DNA from: Balanoglossus misakiensis
Taxonomy: Eukaryota > Hemichordata
Assembly (NCBI GenBank): GCA_040954595.2
Contig: CM082577.2
Location: forward strand, 7,130,001 to 7,194,000
Direction: 5' to 3'
DNA: 64,000 nucleotides
Translations under genes and position numbers: made by a program
The notes under the pieces: generated by a model
What the model saw: the letters and a program-made list of their open reading frames with translations, nothing else
Told to the model about the DNA's origin: nothing
Database searches by the model: none
Shown: piece after piece, positions 1 to 12,679 of the stretch
Layout of the letters: each line of letters opens with the position of its first letter
Position numbering within the stretch: the first letter of the stretch is position 1

Positions 1-274
1 TGACATTTCAATTAATAACAATACTCAATGCTATTTTGCGTCATTATTGCGGATAAGCGTGTGAACGTGGCCTTCAATTTTTGACCCAAAGCGGCGCTGG
101 AATTCAATATCTGGTTTTGTACTGTAATATATAATATTCAGGGGATTTGCACGTCACGCCTTGTGTGTCAATTTATTTTAAGAATTACTTTTTTTAAATT
201 GAAGCTATTTCAAGAAGCCATTTGCTTGGCATTGATTGAAGCACTACTATCTGTGATTTTGACTAATATTTAGT

Positions 275-309
275 CTTACTTACTTTACTTACTTACTTAC
301 TTACTTACT
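275..309. repeat. TTAC tetranucleotide microsatellite
   Basis: About eight units of ttac/ctta with one interruption (an extra t near 284). It is a simple sequence repeat of the slippage type with no other content. Confidence 0.9.
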
Positions 310-325
310 GCAAGGCTGGCTGACT

Positions 326-353
326 GGATATATATGGGTGGATATAGATGGGT
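326..353. repeat. Two 14-bp tandem units
   Basis: Two adjacent 14-bp units (ggatatatatgggt at 326-339 and ggatatagatgggt at 340-353) differ by one base, and a decayed third start follows. Confidence 0.7.
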
Positions 354-447
354 AGATATATGTATACAATTGAGCAAACTTTCCGACGTGTGTCAAAGCA
401 CACTAAAACCGTTATGTGCAGGTATGACAGTGTGACCATTTTGGGGG

Positions 448-490
448 GAAAGGGCTTTTTGTGGATCAGGGAAAAGGGCTTTTTGTGGAT
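448..490. repeat. Short direct duplication, 19-20 bp units
   Basis: A unit ending in gggctttttgtggat occurs at 448-466 and again at 471-490, with one extra a in the second copy and 4 bp between them. This is a small local duplication with no further copies seen nearby. Confidence 0.8.
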
Positions 491-3296
491 AGAAATGTCT
501 ATGTCATGTTTATGTACATGATTGTAAGAAATACAACATTTGTTTGTGTGACGTTGAAAAGGCTTGGGACATATGGAAAGCGGTCACTGACCTGAAATGG
601 CGAGTCCATATTGGGTTGTACAGTTTTATCCAAACAAGCTGACACATCAAATCATACTTAGCTCATACACAGCAGTTTCGGGTGAAGCTATATCTATTGA
701 TATGATATGTCAATAAATGTCTGTTTAAAAAAACGTACTAGTGTAGTTTTACGGGGGATGACTCTAGTAGGCCTACATGTATGTAATAAAACTAGACATT
801 ACACAGCGGCGAACCAACATATTGTTATTGATTATTGACGTTTGAACACGTCGATTTTGAAAAAAAAAGCCCGAGGCACGACAACATTATTGATTCCCTT
901 TTATTGCGCGTACGCAAAACCAATTTCGTTGACTGTCTGGCTTGTTGCACACTAGACATGCTGGTCCAACTAGTTTAGAAGGAAGGACAACCTGGATGAA
1001 TATTGACAACATTTACTGCTGACGTTAAAGCGCTCGGTGTCAGTTGTGTGTGCGATTGTTCGCTGTACTTGCGAAGAATACTGGTTATCTGCACGTGACG
1101 TAAAATGCGTTGCACTCTGTGTTGTACTGCAAACAGCTAAAGAGCTGTACAGAATTCCAGCAACGCATGACATCTAAGCCTCACAGTTTTGTTAACAGTT
1201 GCCTGTGAAAGAATGGCAAGCCTGATTTAAATTTGATAAGCGGCTGAGTATACATGGGCTTGGTGCCGCGAGAATTGAACGCTGGAAGGCAGATGCCCTG
1301 TCTTGTTCATACGAGTGAACACAGCATTATCTATGCCTATCTCACTGTTATCAGTCATTAGTAACTAAACTCCAGCGCCGGGGAGAATTCTGAGATTGGT
1401 GACCCGACCTTCGTCCTTATGACTTGGTTACTTTTGACGGGAATCAGAAATTGTATCTCGCAACATCACGCTAGGTCTAGTGTTATCGTCGCTAAATATC
1501 TCCAGTGTTCATCTGTTAATACTGTCGACGTGTTGTCAGCTGTGCACATCGCTCTGTAGTGCTGTCAGCACATATAACACATGCATGATAAATTGTCAGT
1601 TGGTGCGCAGTCGTCGTTATATCGGGATGACGTTCCTCTCTCCCGCGTTAATTAACCACTATACGTCAAGTCCGCACACATCTCACAAGATTCCAGCAAC
1701 CCCTTTCTATCTCTCTTTTTTTGTTAGAGCAAATTCTTGGCAATGACAATTTCATTTCAACAAACACACATCTACAGCCCGGCCTGCATCTGCACAGCAA
1801 GTATCGAGGTGATACATGCAGCGGTTTTCAAGTTTTGATGTGGATGGACATACAGACTACATCCATCCATGCATACATACCGGTACATACATACAGACAC
1901 AACCGATCCCATAATTAAGGTACCATGGCATATATACATATAAACCAAATGGGACCTAAAAAAACACGGAAGCACACTTAATACACTTTGGGTTCTCACG
2001 CGATATGGGTATAAACAACTCATTCAGCAAATAGATGTGTCAACACCGTCATGCGAGATTCGAATTATGTAAGAACCCTTTATTATATGAAACTAGGCTT
2101 CTAATATATCCCCAGATTTTACAGGAATACTAACGTCTCTTATTTTGATTAATAATGTCTAATCCGTGGTAATGGTGATCTTAAGTAATATTTCATGATT
2201 TCCTATAACATGTTTTTGTACTATTTTGTTGTTGTCGCGTATACGCTAGACGTTATGTAATGTAGAATGCCTCAAATACTCTGAAGGTCGAGTAATCGTG
2301 TAGTAAATTCGAACCATGTGAAATTGTAATTATTGCAAGGCTATTAAACGCACTGAACCATGGCTCGGAAAGTTTAATGGTCTAGACCTATCACGCAGCC
2401 TTTGCTCATGTTTAGCGGGTATGGTTGTAAGATATTGTCTACAGAGTCACGTGACGTCCTGGATTGTGTTGTGGTTACGCCCTCTGGCGTAATGAACTCA
2501 CTGCACAAAACGGGTATAGCCTGTGTCAGTCACCCTAAATAAGACTTTACAAACAAAGCCAAACGACTTATCTTTATTTTCAGCTACGATAAGAAGGGCA
2601 CGGAAAGATTGAAACGTCTCGTAAGAAAAGCAGATAACAGAAAATAACCCCAAAGGGTTGGCGACATTTCCTCATTAATATCTGAATGTCTGAAACCAGT
2701 TCTCAAAAAACCTTTTTTTGAACTCCGTGCCACTGCAATGTCTGTCGACCAACCGTGTATACACGCTTCTGCACACACCAGCCTATCATGTTGGGGATTT
2801 CCTGTCGACTCTTATCCCAAAGCATTCTGGGAGAAACGGCAGTTATCCGAATTGTTTCATCGTGTCCGTTTTTCAGAGAATGATAAATATTTTTTTTAAA
2901 TCTGGAGTAGTCCTGTATCTGTGCAAGGTTCTTCCACCACATGTTCAGTTGACGAATTCAAAACATTATGTATAAATGATATCGTCCCTACCAGGCCTAT
3001 TAAAAGTTAATATCAGTTGCGTCATTCCCCATTAGCATCAAAGGCGATAATCTATTCAACCAAAGGCTATGCATTACACTGGAAATATCACCAGTGTTAT
3101 CATGTTAGATATAAGGTAAAAGAAATAAAAAATAAGACTGTAGTCTGACTGTTTCACAAATTTCTGTCAACGACTCATAACGTGTGCTTTTTCAGATCGG
3201 CACAAACCGTGACAAGCGCGCGCTCTGAATCGAATGGTTCATTATACAATTAACCGTTCGTCGATAAGACTGTCCGTGTGTTTCATTTTTCTCGCG

Positions 3297-3375
3297 CATT
3301 CTTAAAGGTATACGGTCACCTATGCAAATTTAGCTTCAATTACCATAGCAAATTGAGATCAAGCCAATCACAGAT
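3297..3375. promoter_or_regulatory. Candidate regulatory cluster: octamer, X-box-like, CCAAT
   Basis: A perfect POU octamer (ATGCAAAT, 3322-3329), an X-box-like sequence (ATTACCATAGCAAA, 3339-3352) and a CCAAT core (3364-3368) fall within 47 bp, directly after a CpG-rich stretch (about 3210-3295). These are known binding words for POU, RFX and NF-Y factors. The clustering is seen directly; activity is inferred. No start codon or splice site makes this an obvious promoter, so an enhancer is equally likely. Confidence 0.3.
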
Positions 3376-3479
3376 TTTCAGTAGGTGGCACATGCGCCAC
3401 CATATGTTCTTTAGAACAATCGAAGACGCCATTTCAACCATATTTGGGTGCATTGTGAATTGGAGGTGACTGCATACCC

Positions 3480-4200
3480 TTGAAGTCCCAGTGATTTAGT
3501 CTGCTGGAAATCAACGCTGAATTGTCAAGTCTAATCTGACATGGGAGGCTGCACCCCGCCATCATGAATAGTTTATTGCCGGGCAGTGAGATAGTTTGCA
3601 TTATTGATATCACAAAATGTGTGAAGAACGCAAATGAGACAAGCCGATTAAGATAAAACTCGGTCGAAATCTTAAATAGAACTGCGGCGGTGGGAAAAGG
3701 GCGAGCTTCGCTGATTGCCGCTGCTGCCCATACGGTAGTTCTCACATGTACGTACCGTGCAAAGCCCACAGAATAGGCCAGAAGTGATGCCTTGATTGTA
3801 GATAATCCCCAACCGAATGTCAATGTTCTGATTCCTATAGGCGTTTATGTCACTTCTATACCTATTCTGCATAACTATTTCTTGGAAAAACTTCTACTTT
3901 TTCAAGTTGAAAGAAAAGCGATACAAATCACAGCTTTGATGGTGATACCAGCAATTTTATCAGTATGACTGTTTAATGTCGAGGTTTGAATAAAAGAACT
4001 TTTGTTGCAGTGAGGTAAATATTTAATGCAATCTTCACAAATGCTAGACAATCCAGTTCCAAGTATTAGATTTACCAAGAGTGCAATATGTGGTTTAACA
4101 CACTGCCACCTATAGCTAAGAGGAGCATTTAAATGTCAGGAATTGGTGGACATATATACCTTTTCGATTAACAGTTACTTGAATACAATTTCTATTGGTG
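3480..4200. other. Non-coding stretch with an unrecognised 129-codon open frame
   Basis: The minus strand is open over 3434-3823 (129 codons), but the conceptual peptide matches no domain I know and shows no ordered motif. The plus strand carries small open frames too. I read it as chance openness in a somewhat GC-richer stretch rather than a gene. The rest of the block is AT-rich. Confidence 0.4.
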
Positions 4201-4206
4201 TATAGC

Positions 4207-4245
4207 AACACCTTCGCAAAACCTTTAAGGTTTTGGGAAGGTGTT
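4207..4245. repeat. Near-perfect inverted repeat (fold-back), 19-bp arms
   Basis: The left arm 4207-4225 pairs with the right arm 4227-4245 at 18 of 19 positions, around a single base at 4226; the one mismatch is g4216 against g4236. Such a structure could extrude as a cruciform or fold as a hairpin RNA. No poly-T follows that would suggest a terminator, and no flanking target duplication is obvious. Confidence 0.85.
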
Positions 4246-7200
4246 ATTAATAAGTTATTAGCCATCGTCATTTACTAGTAGGACTTTGAAGAGTACAGTA
4301 ACCACTTTGTCGTGTGAAATAGCGAGGGAATGGAAATCTTTTTACAGGCGTAATAGGTATCTGCAGTGCTCCATCACCGGCGATACGGATGATCTTTCGA
4401 AGATTAAGAAGTGACCATCTTCATCATGGATGAAATAATGCTTCGCCAAATTGTCTAGCTCTACCGATTACCCGCTTCTTCATGCATGGGGCCGTAACAT
4501 GCAATAGTGAAGATGGGCAGCTCTCGTATAGCAGAAGCAATTCTCTGATAATAAGATTGGGAGTAATGGTAAACTTAATATTAAACTCTGGGAGGCGTTT
4601 CCCGCCTTTCTGCTTTATCTCATTTGATTGCAGACCATTTTGTAGAAAATCGCTTTATCTCCAAATCAGGGAATGTCGTCGTTCGGAATCCGTACAGCGC
4701 TTTCCATTATAGGGAAGAGTGATATACGGACAGGAGAAGATGGGAACATTGCAACCACTTTAAATCTTGCTATGCGGGGAAGCCACGGGAATTGCACTAG
4801 AAATACAATTTCGTGTAATCAGGTATATGGCTTCGCCGGTCAAGATGATTCTCATTTGTAGAAATATTTCAACAGTCGCATTGTGTGCAGTCGTCGCAGA
4901 TTTGTCTATTTGCATTGCTGCAGCCATGCAGTCACGTGGTAAAGTAGCTTTTGCAATTCACATCAACACAATTAAATGAAAAAGTGTACACCGACATAAC
5001 ATAACATCATAACTAACACAACATAGCATGACATAACATATCATAAATAACATAGCATAACATGACGACATAACATAACATACTGAAACATATTTTTTCT
5101 GGCAATATTGCACTTCTATGAAGTAAGGGTTCTGAGCGAGGAGAAGCATTTTTTGGGTTGGAGCAACGATATTCATGTCGGTCTGTCTGCCTCATCTGAC
5201 GATTTGTATAGGACTGATTTTCCCGCCAACTGATTTCAAGCACGATTTGCCGTTGGAATGTTTGCATTAAGAGAATTAAAAGAAAGGAATCGTATTGAAC
5301 TGGAGACAATCAATCATGTTTTATGATTTTTTTTTTCATTTTGCAGCGCACCGGAAAGGGAAAGAAGGCTGAGAAATTAAGATGAAGACTTGAGACTCGA
5401 TGAAGGCAACTCACCATTTGTTTATTATTTGTTTATTCAGCTTTGCTCAATTGGTCTCGATCCGGGTGGAACATATTGCTCCATCTCACAGATGAAATAT
5501 TGATTCGACTGAATGTACGGCATCCATATCAATAATAAGTTCAATACGACAGTACTCTGCTTGGTCAATTCAAATTATAATGTATGTTAATCCAGTATGA
5601 CGCATGTAATGCATCATATTTAAGCTTTTCAATACTCGCTGTGCATATTTCTTGATAGTCATACTTTTGTCAAAGGTAAACGTAAAAATGCCATGTATAA
5701 ACATTGGGCATAATTTAAACTGAGGACACGTGATTAGCAATATTTTAAATGCCCCGAATGTTGTGTTTTCGTGTGAAATCTGGTATTTTCGGTGCAAAGC
5801 GAAAATGAAATCTTGTGTCAACATGTAAAAGTATTTTCTGCATATCACTGAAATTTTATTTTTATTACAGATTAAATTTGTTAGATACAGAGAAAGTAAA
5901 CTGCATGTTTAATGTTTCTTGATAATCTGGCCTATGTATCATATGTATCATATTTTATTTTATTTTAGCATCTGCGGTTCCACTAATATTTCTGCCTTCT
6001 TTGCTTGCAACGACCTCGTAATGACATGAAGGTATGTATGCACATGTCATTTTGAGCCCTCTGTATAAAAAATGCGAAATGTAAATTGATCTTCTACATG
6101 CGACAAAATTCAAATGCAGTTGTTACTTAACCAACCCGCATTCGCACAATGTAGGGTATGGTAAACATTTACTGAAATGCATCGCTGGAACTTAATTTCT
6201 GTTTATGCTTACAACACCGAATGAAACATACGTACCTGATCTATTTGTACATCATCAATCATATGTTAATCCCTTTAATAGGAGCTGAACACACTCTCTC
6301 TTTTCAGTTTTAAATGTAATATATCGTGTGCCATAGTTATTCAACTTAAACGTTTTACATAAATATACATACATTAATGTTACATGTATACCTTGCAGAA
6401 ATTATATTTTCATCAGTGATATATGGCATACTGTGGTACATTTTTTCTGTGACGCCGCAGCAAAACTGTTAAAAAAATATATTTAGGTAGAATGGACCAT
6501 CTGGCATGTATGCAATTGGTTCTCATTGAGTGGGTCAGTGGTTTTACTGTATCTGGAGTCACAGTTGTAAGTTTTAATGTCAGAAATTTTATTATTATTC
6601 CAGTGTTTACGATTTCAACAGAAATGCAATCGTCATAGTGGTTTTAGTGTGGCATGCGTGGGATAATCATCATGTGACTAGTTTTTTTGTGTTTCAAAAC
6701 GTTTCAAGGATAATAAATAATAACAAACCACTGAACTTTGAAGGTTGTTTTTGGAATATGACGTTTGCAATGTTATTATATTCCTTTTTTTTAAAAAAGC
6801 GGATAATACATTTCTTCTATCTGAACATAAAGCATTGATTTTTATATCTAGTCCCCACGATTTTTAATTTACTGGAAAGGGACAATTGTTGTTCAGGAGA
6901 AGAACGCACTGTTTTGTTGACAATATGCAGAAAAAGAGCCATTGTCCTCATGCCCCATTCAGGGTGTTCTGCACTGCATTCAATCAAATAATACTAATCA
7001 CAGAAAACCCGATTGTCGGTGTAATATTCTGATTCATTGTGCAAGAAAGTGTAAACGTCATTCACCGTCACAACAATCAGCCATACACGTTAATTCATAT
7101 CGCCATACAAAGCATGTTTATCGATTGGATACGTGACGCCTGTCATAACCAACAAAGAATCATCTGATGCAGATTATACCGTTCCTGAGAGACTGAGACA

Positions 7201-10200
7201 TGTTTGTAATAACGTTGTCCGCATTTATTTTAAAGGAAGTAAATAGTGGCTTAAAGGGAGACGACCGTCTTATGCGCATGTGCCAAGCCAGAGACTCTGG
7301 TTACAAAAATTGTATACAGTCAATGCCATAGGACAGTGTGCTGTCCTGACAACAGGCAAGATGGTAACACTGTTGAGTATACTACACCAGGAATAGGTAT
7401 AATGGTGTTCTTGATACATTGTTGTTTTGCCCACATATACACAGGGACGATTGGAATACATGTATGAGTTTAACAATCAGCACTGTAAAATTGCCACCTG
7501 CTGTATGTTGCCATCCCATTGCGGGATGAAACCACCTCCAGAGTTCGGCAGTCATGCAGCCTACATGTACATGTAAGTGGACTATTGGAATGTCACTTTG
7601 CCAAAATTTGTTTTTATTTAAAGGAAGCCACAAAAAATCAAGACAATTTCATCATAAACACCAATATTACCATTGGGGAATCGTCGCCTTGTGTCTTAAA
7701 TAATTACCTCGCGTGACTTTTCGACAAAAAAATAAACATATGAACACCGAATGTCAGGCATTACAACTGAGATTTTAAAAATTTGTAATACTTTTAGTCT
7801 GTACATGTGGGTATTTAAAAAAAAAGAGTTCAATAGAGTTCTCAATCAAGTATATACTGTGCGTCAAGAAAAACAAGAAAACAAAAACGCAGGACGTCGT
7901 CATTCTCTGGCTCGTCACAATCCTTTTGAAAGTCATATTTAAATTTGGCTATTTTCCCATCTAAAGTGCGTTATATTCTCCTGTTTATTTCTAAGCGTAA
8001 CTGAAGGTGTGGGTTTGTGCTCAAAAGAACGCGCCTGATTCGGATTTGATTAGTTGCATTGGATCGGAATGAATAGATTTGAATCGATCGCTATAGTACA
8101 ATGCGATATATGGGAGGAAATGGTGTTTGTCTTTGATCATGAATACACGCGTTACCTTGACTGTGACGCAGCTGCAGTAAAACTGTAAGAGTTCTCGTCA
8201 TCACTGCACACACGTATATCTGCAACACCAACGCTAATTGGTGCTTCCCACATACCACATGTATATTCAAGACTTTGTATGAGAGCAACATCTGTGTCAT
8301 GTCACGTTAATATCCATGATTACTGTACACACTGATAGTGCAACGGTTCGCTTGATGCTAAGTAGCTAAGTCCGCGTGTATCTAACTTGTGTCAGTATAA
8401 TGGTGTCTACGTGTATTACAAATAGCGAATACACGCAGTTCCTTGTTAATAACTTTGTGTTTGTTTCTCTAGTCGGCCGATCATTGCACGATGCTTCACG
8501 TTATCGCAAATGTTCGAATGCGGAAAGACGTCCACCCCTATGAAGAAATGAAAGAGCCTACCCTTTTTAATAAGATTTGTTTCTGAGAAGAATGTTTGAC
8601 CTGAACAATACATATTTACCTATCATCAGCTCACCACAAATGCTGATGTGCACGTACATTGGTCTCACTATGTGTTTTACAAATTGTGCTACATGTATCG
8701 CGTCAAATATTCACAGCATGAAATGTCTGCACGTGAATGGGAGTTGACCTTTTGCATTCTTCGCCAAAAGTGCATTCAGTTTCATAAAGCTGTCTTTATA
8801 TCTATGCACTTTTGATTGTGTGGGCAGTTGCAAATGCACAACAGAGCCAGAATGATTAGACTAGACTGCAGTTATATCACCTATAGGTGTTTGAAATAAA
8901 GTTTTATGAAATGGAAGAAAATGATCCGGGGCAGTACGTACGTTGAAGAGTCCAAGTCATTAATCTTTAATCGTGTAATTCATTTGCACTGGCACGTTGC
9001 GTGAGAGGAGACTATAGCATTTTTTAAAATAAAAAGTCATCCGAAGACTACTAATTTTTCTTTACATAATTACCGTAACATTAACTCAGAATTGGAATAT
9101 TTGTTACACGCTATCTGTGAGTTATGTACCAAGCAAATAACTAAGTTTACAACTGAGAATCATCTCAGCTACATGTATCATACTCCTGGCCTTTAGGCCC
9201 ATGACAGCCTATCATACGCATGATCTGATAACAGATGCCGTACAACAAAGACAGCCATATTGAGACACTGCTGCTTCGTCCCCAATGCGATTTTTCAGAA
9301 TTGGGTGAAATTTACTAAACAATAACTATGTTTTAACCAGACAGATTTCATCAACATTCTAGACTGCGGGCTATTTGAAGTGGCGTCATAATTGTTACGC
9401 AGTGTATGGTCACCAACTCTATATGTAAGATCAGTTATATGGCAGGAGATCATATTCACCAGCTTAACATTTGCCCTGCGTTGTCTCAATTTAAAGTGCG
9501 GGTGATTAACACAAAAATACAGAATGTGGAAGTAACATTATTATGTTAGACTTGAAAATGACGACACAGTTTTGCTACTGAGGTAACAGCGTTTTTTTGT
9601 TTCTAAACAAGTTTATTAAAACCTAGCAACAAAAACTTTGTTGACACATAATCCTCGAAATGTCCCCGTGAGATAATCCTGTCACATATCTCTGCGAATT
9701 CGACGCTTTGCTCTGTTGATTCTATCATCATTGTATAAAGATGATTGATGACACTTTTAATTGTATTTGCACCTACCGTACACTAAATCCGATATCAGTT
9801 TTCAGTATTCAATCATTAGACCGGGACGTAGTGGCGGGCAACTCAATAGAAAAGCTACAAAGTCGACAAGGCAATCAAACACATGCGCATTGCGTGTAAA
9901 TAACGGCATATCACATTTAAGGAAAAGGAAGTGATTGATGAATTTAGTGATATACAGTCTAGTTAACTCTCCCGAATGTGGGTTGAAACCCCTGAAATAT
10001 GAGATTGATGATTCGAAATTATGGGTCATATATGAGAGGATTACGTTGTACGCCACGGTGTCACTTTCAGTACACATCCCCACAGTGCTTTTCGTCGTTG
10101 ACATCCTACGGTGGTGATTGCAAAGTTCAGGATTTGCCACTTTCAGTGTAGCATTTACATGTGTGTGAAACCGAGCGAACATGATACGATGCACAGTGTG

Positions 10201-12300
10201 CCCTTTTGCCTTTTTGTCGCCTTTCTATTTTGGTTACCGATCTGAAGGTATCAACTACAGAGGTGTTGATGACGCTGCGTTGCCACACGCATTTAACCAT
10301 TTCTTCACCTTACTGTTAGGAGTAGCTGTGGGGGCCAGGAGATGGTGTGCTTTTTGTAGTCTGGAAGATTTGTAATCAGAGACAGACAGACAGGCAGATG
10401 CAAAATGATCCTACCATAAGTTCCAAATCTTATACCGATTTACACACCGTATTGGTTGTAAAACCCCATTTTTGGTAGTTTGTATAAGGGCTACAGCTAT
10501 TTTGTCATAACGTATCTGAAGGTCATTGTGTGATAAAAACTGACAGTATTCCAAACCCTTAAAAAAATTAGTGCCCCTGCTTAAGTCCCCCAATTGCATT
10601 AGCCCTCCCCCTGTTAATCCTGCCCAGACCCTTAGAAGGTAAAATTCCCCAATAATAAAACACACACACAGGTATTTCAGGACTAGATGAGCTTTTCGAT
10701 GTCTTTTGCCGATCGTTTAAGTTGTACAGTTGAACTCACGGGAGTTTACGTGACGGCAGGGCAGTTACTTGAATTATCTTGAGTTCGACCTCCTCTTGTA
10801 TACGTCGCGATTCAAATTCTTTTCATTTAAGCATGATGAAAATCACTGCTGTGTGTGACGGACGGAAAATATCTGAATACACACAGTAGTAAAGTCATCA
10901 CTTGCGACAGATCCATGATTTTTTATGTATGGCTAAGTATGTTACATTTAAACCCCTTCCTGTCCCTAAACTAAACTGGTGATGATGAATGTTTTACATG
11001 TAGATGTCAGATATCAACCTTCCAGTCGGAACGGATGGTGGAAAACGCTCTGACTAGTCCGTCTGTGGTATGAGGGTGCATTAAGAAATTTTAGGCCTAC
11101 ATGTTGAAACATATTGAAATAATTGGCGGAATTGCAGGAATGTTCAATCGTCAGCGATCGAGAAGAGCGTGGGAATTGTAAGAAATCATTGATTTAACGC
11201 TATCAGGAGCATGCCAACAGTCCGGAGAATGTAAAGGACGTTGGATTAGTTCTGCCATAATAACCGGATGTATGGCCATGTTTGTGCACGTTTCCACTAA
11301 GTTGAACTTATCGGTGAAATAATGAAAAATAACAATACAACTATCGCATATTAATATTAGGAGTGAGTTTACACAGCTGACTGTGTGTTGTTCTGACTTT
11401 GGTATTCAGATCGAATATCTCTTCATAACAGATCTGGAATGTAAGAACATTTCCGACGGGCAGCCATAGTATACGTTACAGTAACTTCTATGAAACATGT
11501 TTTATTTCCTAATTGTGGTAGTTCTCATACCTACGTGACGCGGCTTGCCATTGTGCATATTGCAACAACTTCCTGTTTAGTGACCCCGCGTTGTACATAC
11601 ATAAAGCATAACACTTTTTGTCAGTGGCTCGGGTGTCCATGAACAACACGAGAAGACTTCTCATGAAAGTGTTTAGAAAAGCTGTGTCCAGTCCATACTT
11701 GTTTGAGTGAAATCGGTCTTCCAATTCGTCTGCCGGCTATATGATGCAAATAGACGGTTGTAATAAAATTCATGTGCAGTGAAGCAATGTGGGTTTGTGT
11801 CAGCAACGACAGGTGCTGGTGTGTTTGAAGATAGGAAACAGTTAGTAAAATGAATGAGATACGAGTGCTTTAAACTCATTCACAATGGGGAAAAAACCCA
11901 GTAAACATGGATATATACCAAGGCTGACAATAACGTTATATGTAACCTTTTGATTACAGCTATTGCACTTTTTGACATGACATCAGTGCTTGGCGTATTA
12001 ATGATCATAAATTGTAACACATATTGATGCTATGGTATTATAGCGTGTCAGCCTGTCTGTCTGTCTGCGGTATGACATGTACACGTACGTGAATCGATGA
12101 TGATATCATTCAATGGGGCTGACCTAATTTATTGGATTGTTCACGCGGACTGATGGCGAATTTATTCTTAAATAATTTAATTTTACTAAGTAAAGATGGT
12201 AATTGACTGAAAGCTATGCATTCGACCAGAGAGGATCGCTGCCCTTGGATGCACTTCCGAAAACATGTTATTTTGACCTCCATGTTTCGCTCCCAGTATT
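4246..12300. other. Long AT-rich non-coding block
   Basis: Eight kilobases with no supportable gene. Open frames are 60-130 codons and lie on both strands without recognisable domains; the 130-codon minus frame 9802-10194 overlaps an open plus frame at 9935-10117 and resembles nothing known to me. The block contains a decayed ATAAC repeat (4994-5082), many poly-A/T runs and scattered acatgta words. It is consistent with intergenic or long-intron sequence. Confidence 0.55.
4994..5082. repeat. Degenerate ATAAC pentanucleotide array
   Basis: Roughly seventeen units of ataac/atcat variants in 89 bp with point changes in most copies, i.e. an old, decaying simple repeat. It creates the strange Met/Leu/Cys/Tyr-rich conceptual peptides on the minus strand, which are not genes. 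Confidence 0.85.
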
Positions 12301-12309
12301 TCCAGGTCA

Positions 12310-12670
12310 GACGGCCATTGTAATCTAAAACACCCCGCCATGCAGCTGGTACAAGGATTGCTCTATAAACCCGAGCCAGCTTTGCATCTTTCCGTCAGCC
12401 GTCGTCTGCATCGTCTCTCTTCACTCAGTAATAAGTATGGCCGAACGGGAAATGGGAATCCTGTGGGAACTAAACTCGACACGTCTTTCGTGCCAAACGA
12501 ACGTTTTTGCTGCAATTCAATTTTCCTTTGCGGGTCTGGGAGAGTCATTATTTTTTCAGAACCCGAGACGACGCAGGCCTTTGTCGGACGGCACAGCATG
12601 CCTATACCCGGCTTGAGACAGTGTACATGTATAATTCGATGTCTGTTTTCACGTAGTAAAACACGGGATT
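12310..12670. promoter_or_regulatory. CpG-retaining island, candidate conserved regulatory element
   Basis: This 360-bp stretch is visibly richer in GC and CpG than its AT-rich flanks and is open on the plus strand for 110 codons (12340-12669), with an overlapping open minus frame. The conceptual peptides show no domain. Openness on both strands is what GC-richer, stop-poor non-coding DNA gives. I favour a regulatory element; an unrecognised exon cannot be excluded. Confidence 0.25.
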
Positions 12671-12679
12671 AAATAATTT

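Larger units (their letters stand above)
1..3200. other. Non-coding AT-rich stretch, no gene seen
   Basis: No reading frame here is long enough or protein-like enough to call a gene; the longest frames are under 90 codons and overlap on both strands. The block holds small tandem repeats (275-309, 326-353, 448-490), listed separately. A short element resembling the ZNF143/SBF motif (core gcattctgggag) lies at 2822-2833, and the word taggcctacatgt at 768-780 recurs in part at 11092. Otherwise it is ordinary intergenic or intronic sequence. Confidence 0.6.

Noticed and set aside
5013-5309. 98-codon minus frame rich in Met, Leu, Cys, Tyr
   Set aside because: Its end is a translation of the decayed ATAAC repeat, not a gene.
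5405-5420. Minus-strand ATG|GTGAGT donor-like word
   Set aside because: The adjoining sequence is low-complexity AT-rich with no exon-like features.
7352-7372. Seed-like match to miR-31 (aggcaagatg)
   Set aside because: No hairpin partner is present in the neighbourhood; chance match.
11960-11975. Seed match to miR-92 (tattgcact), also near 5107
   Set aside because: Short word only; no fold-back at either place.
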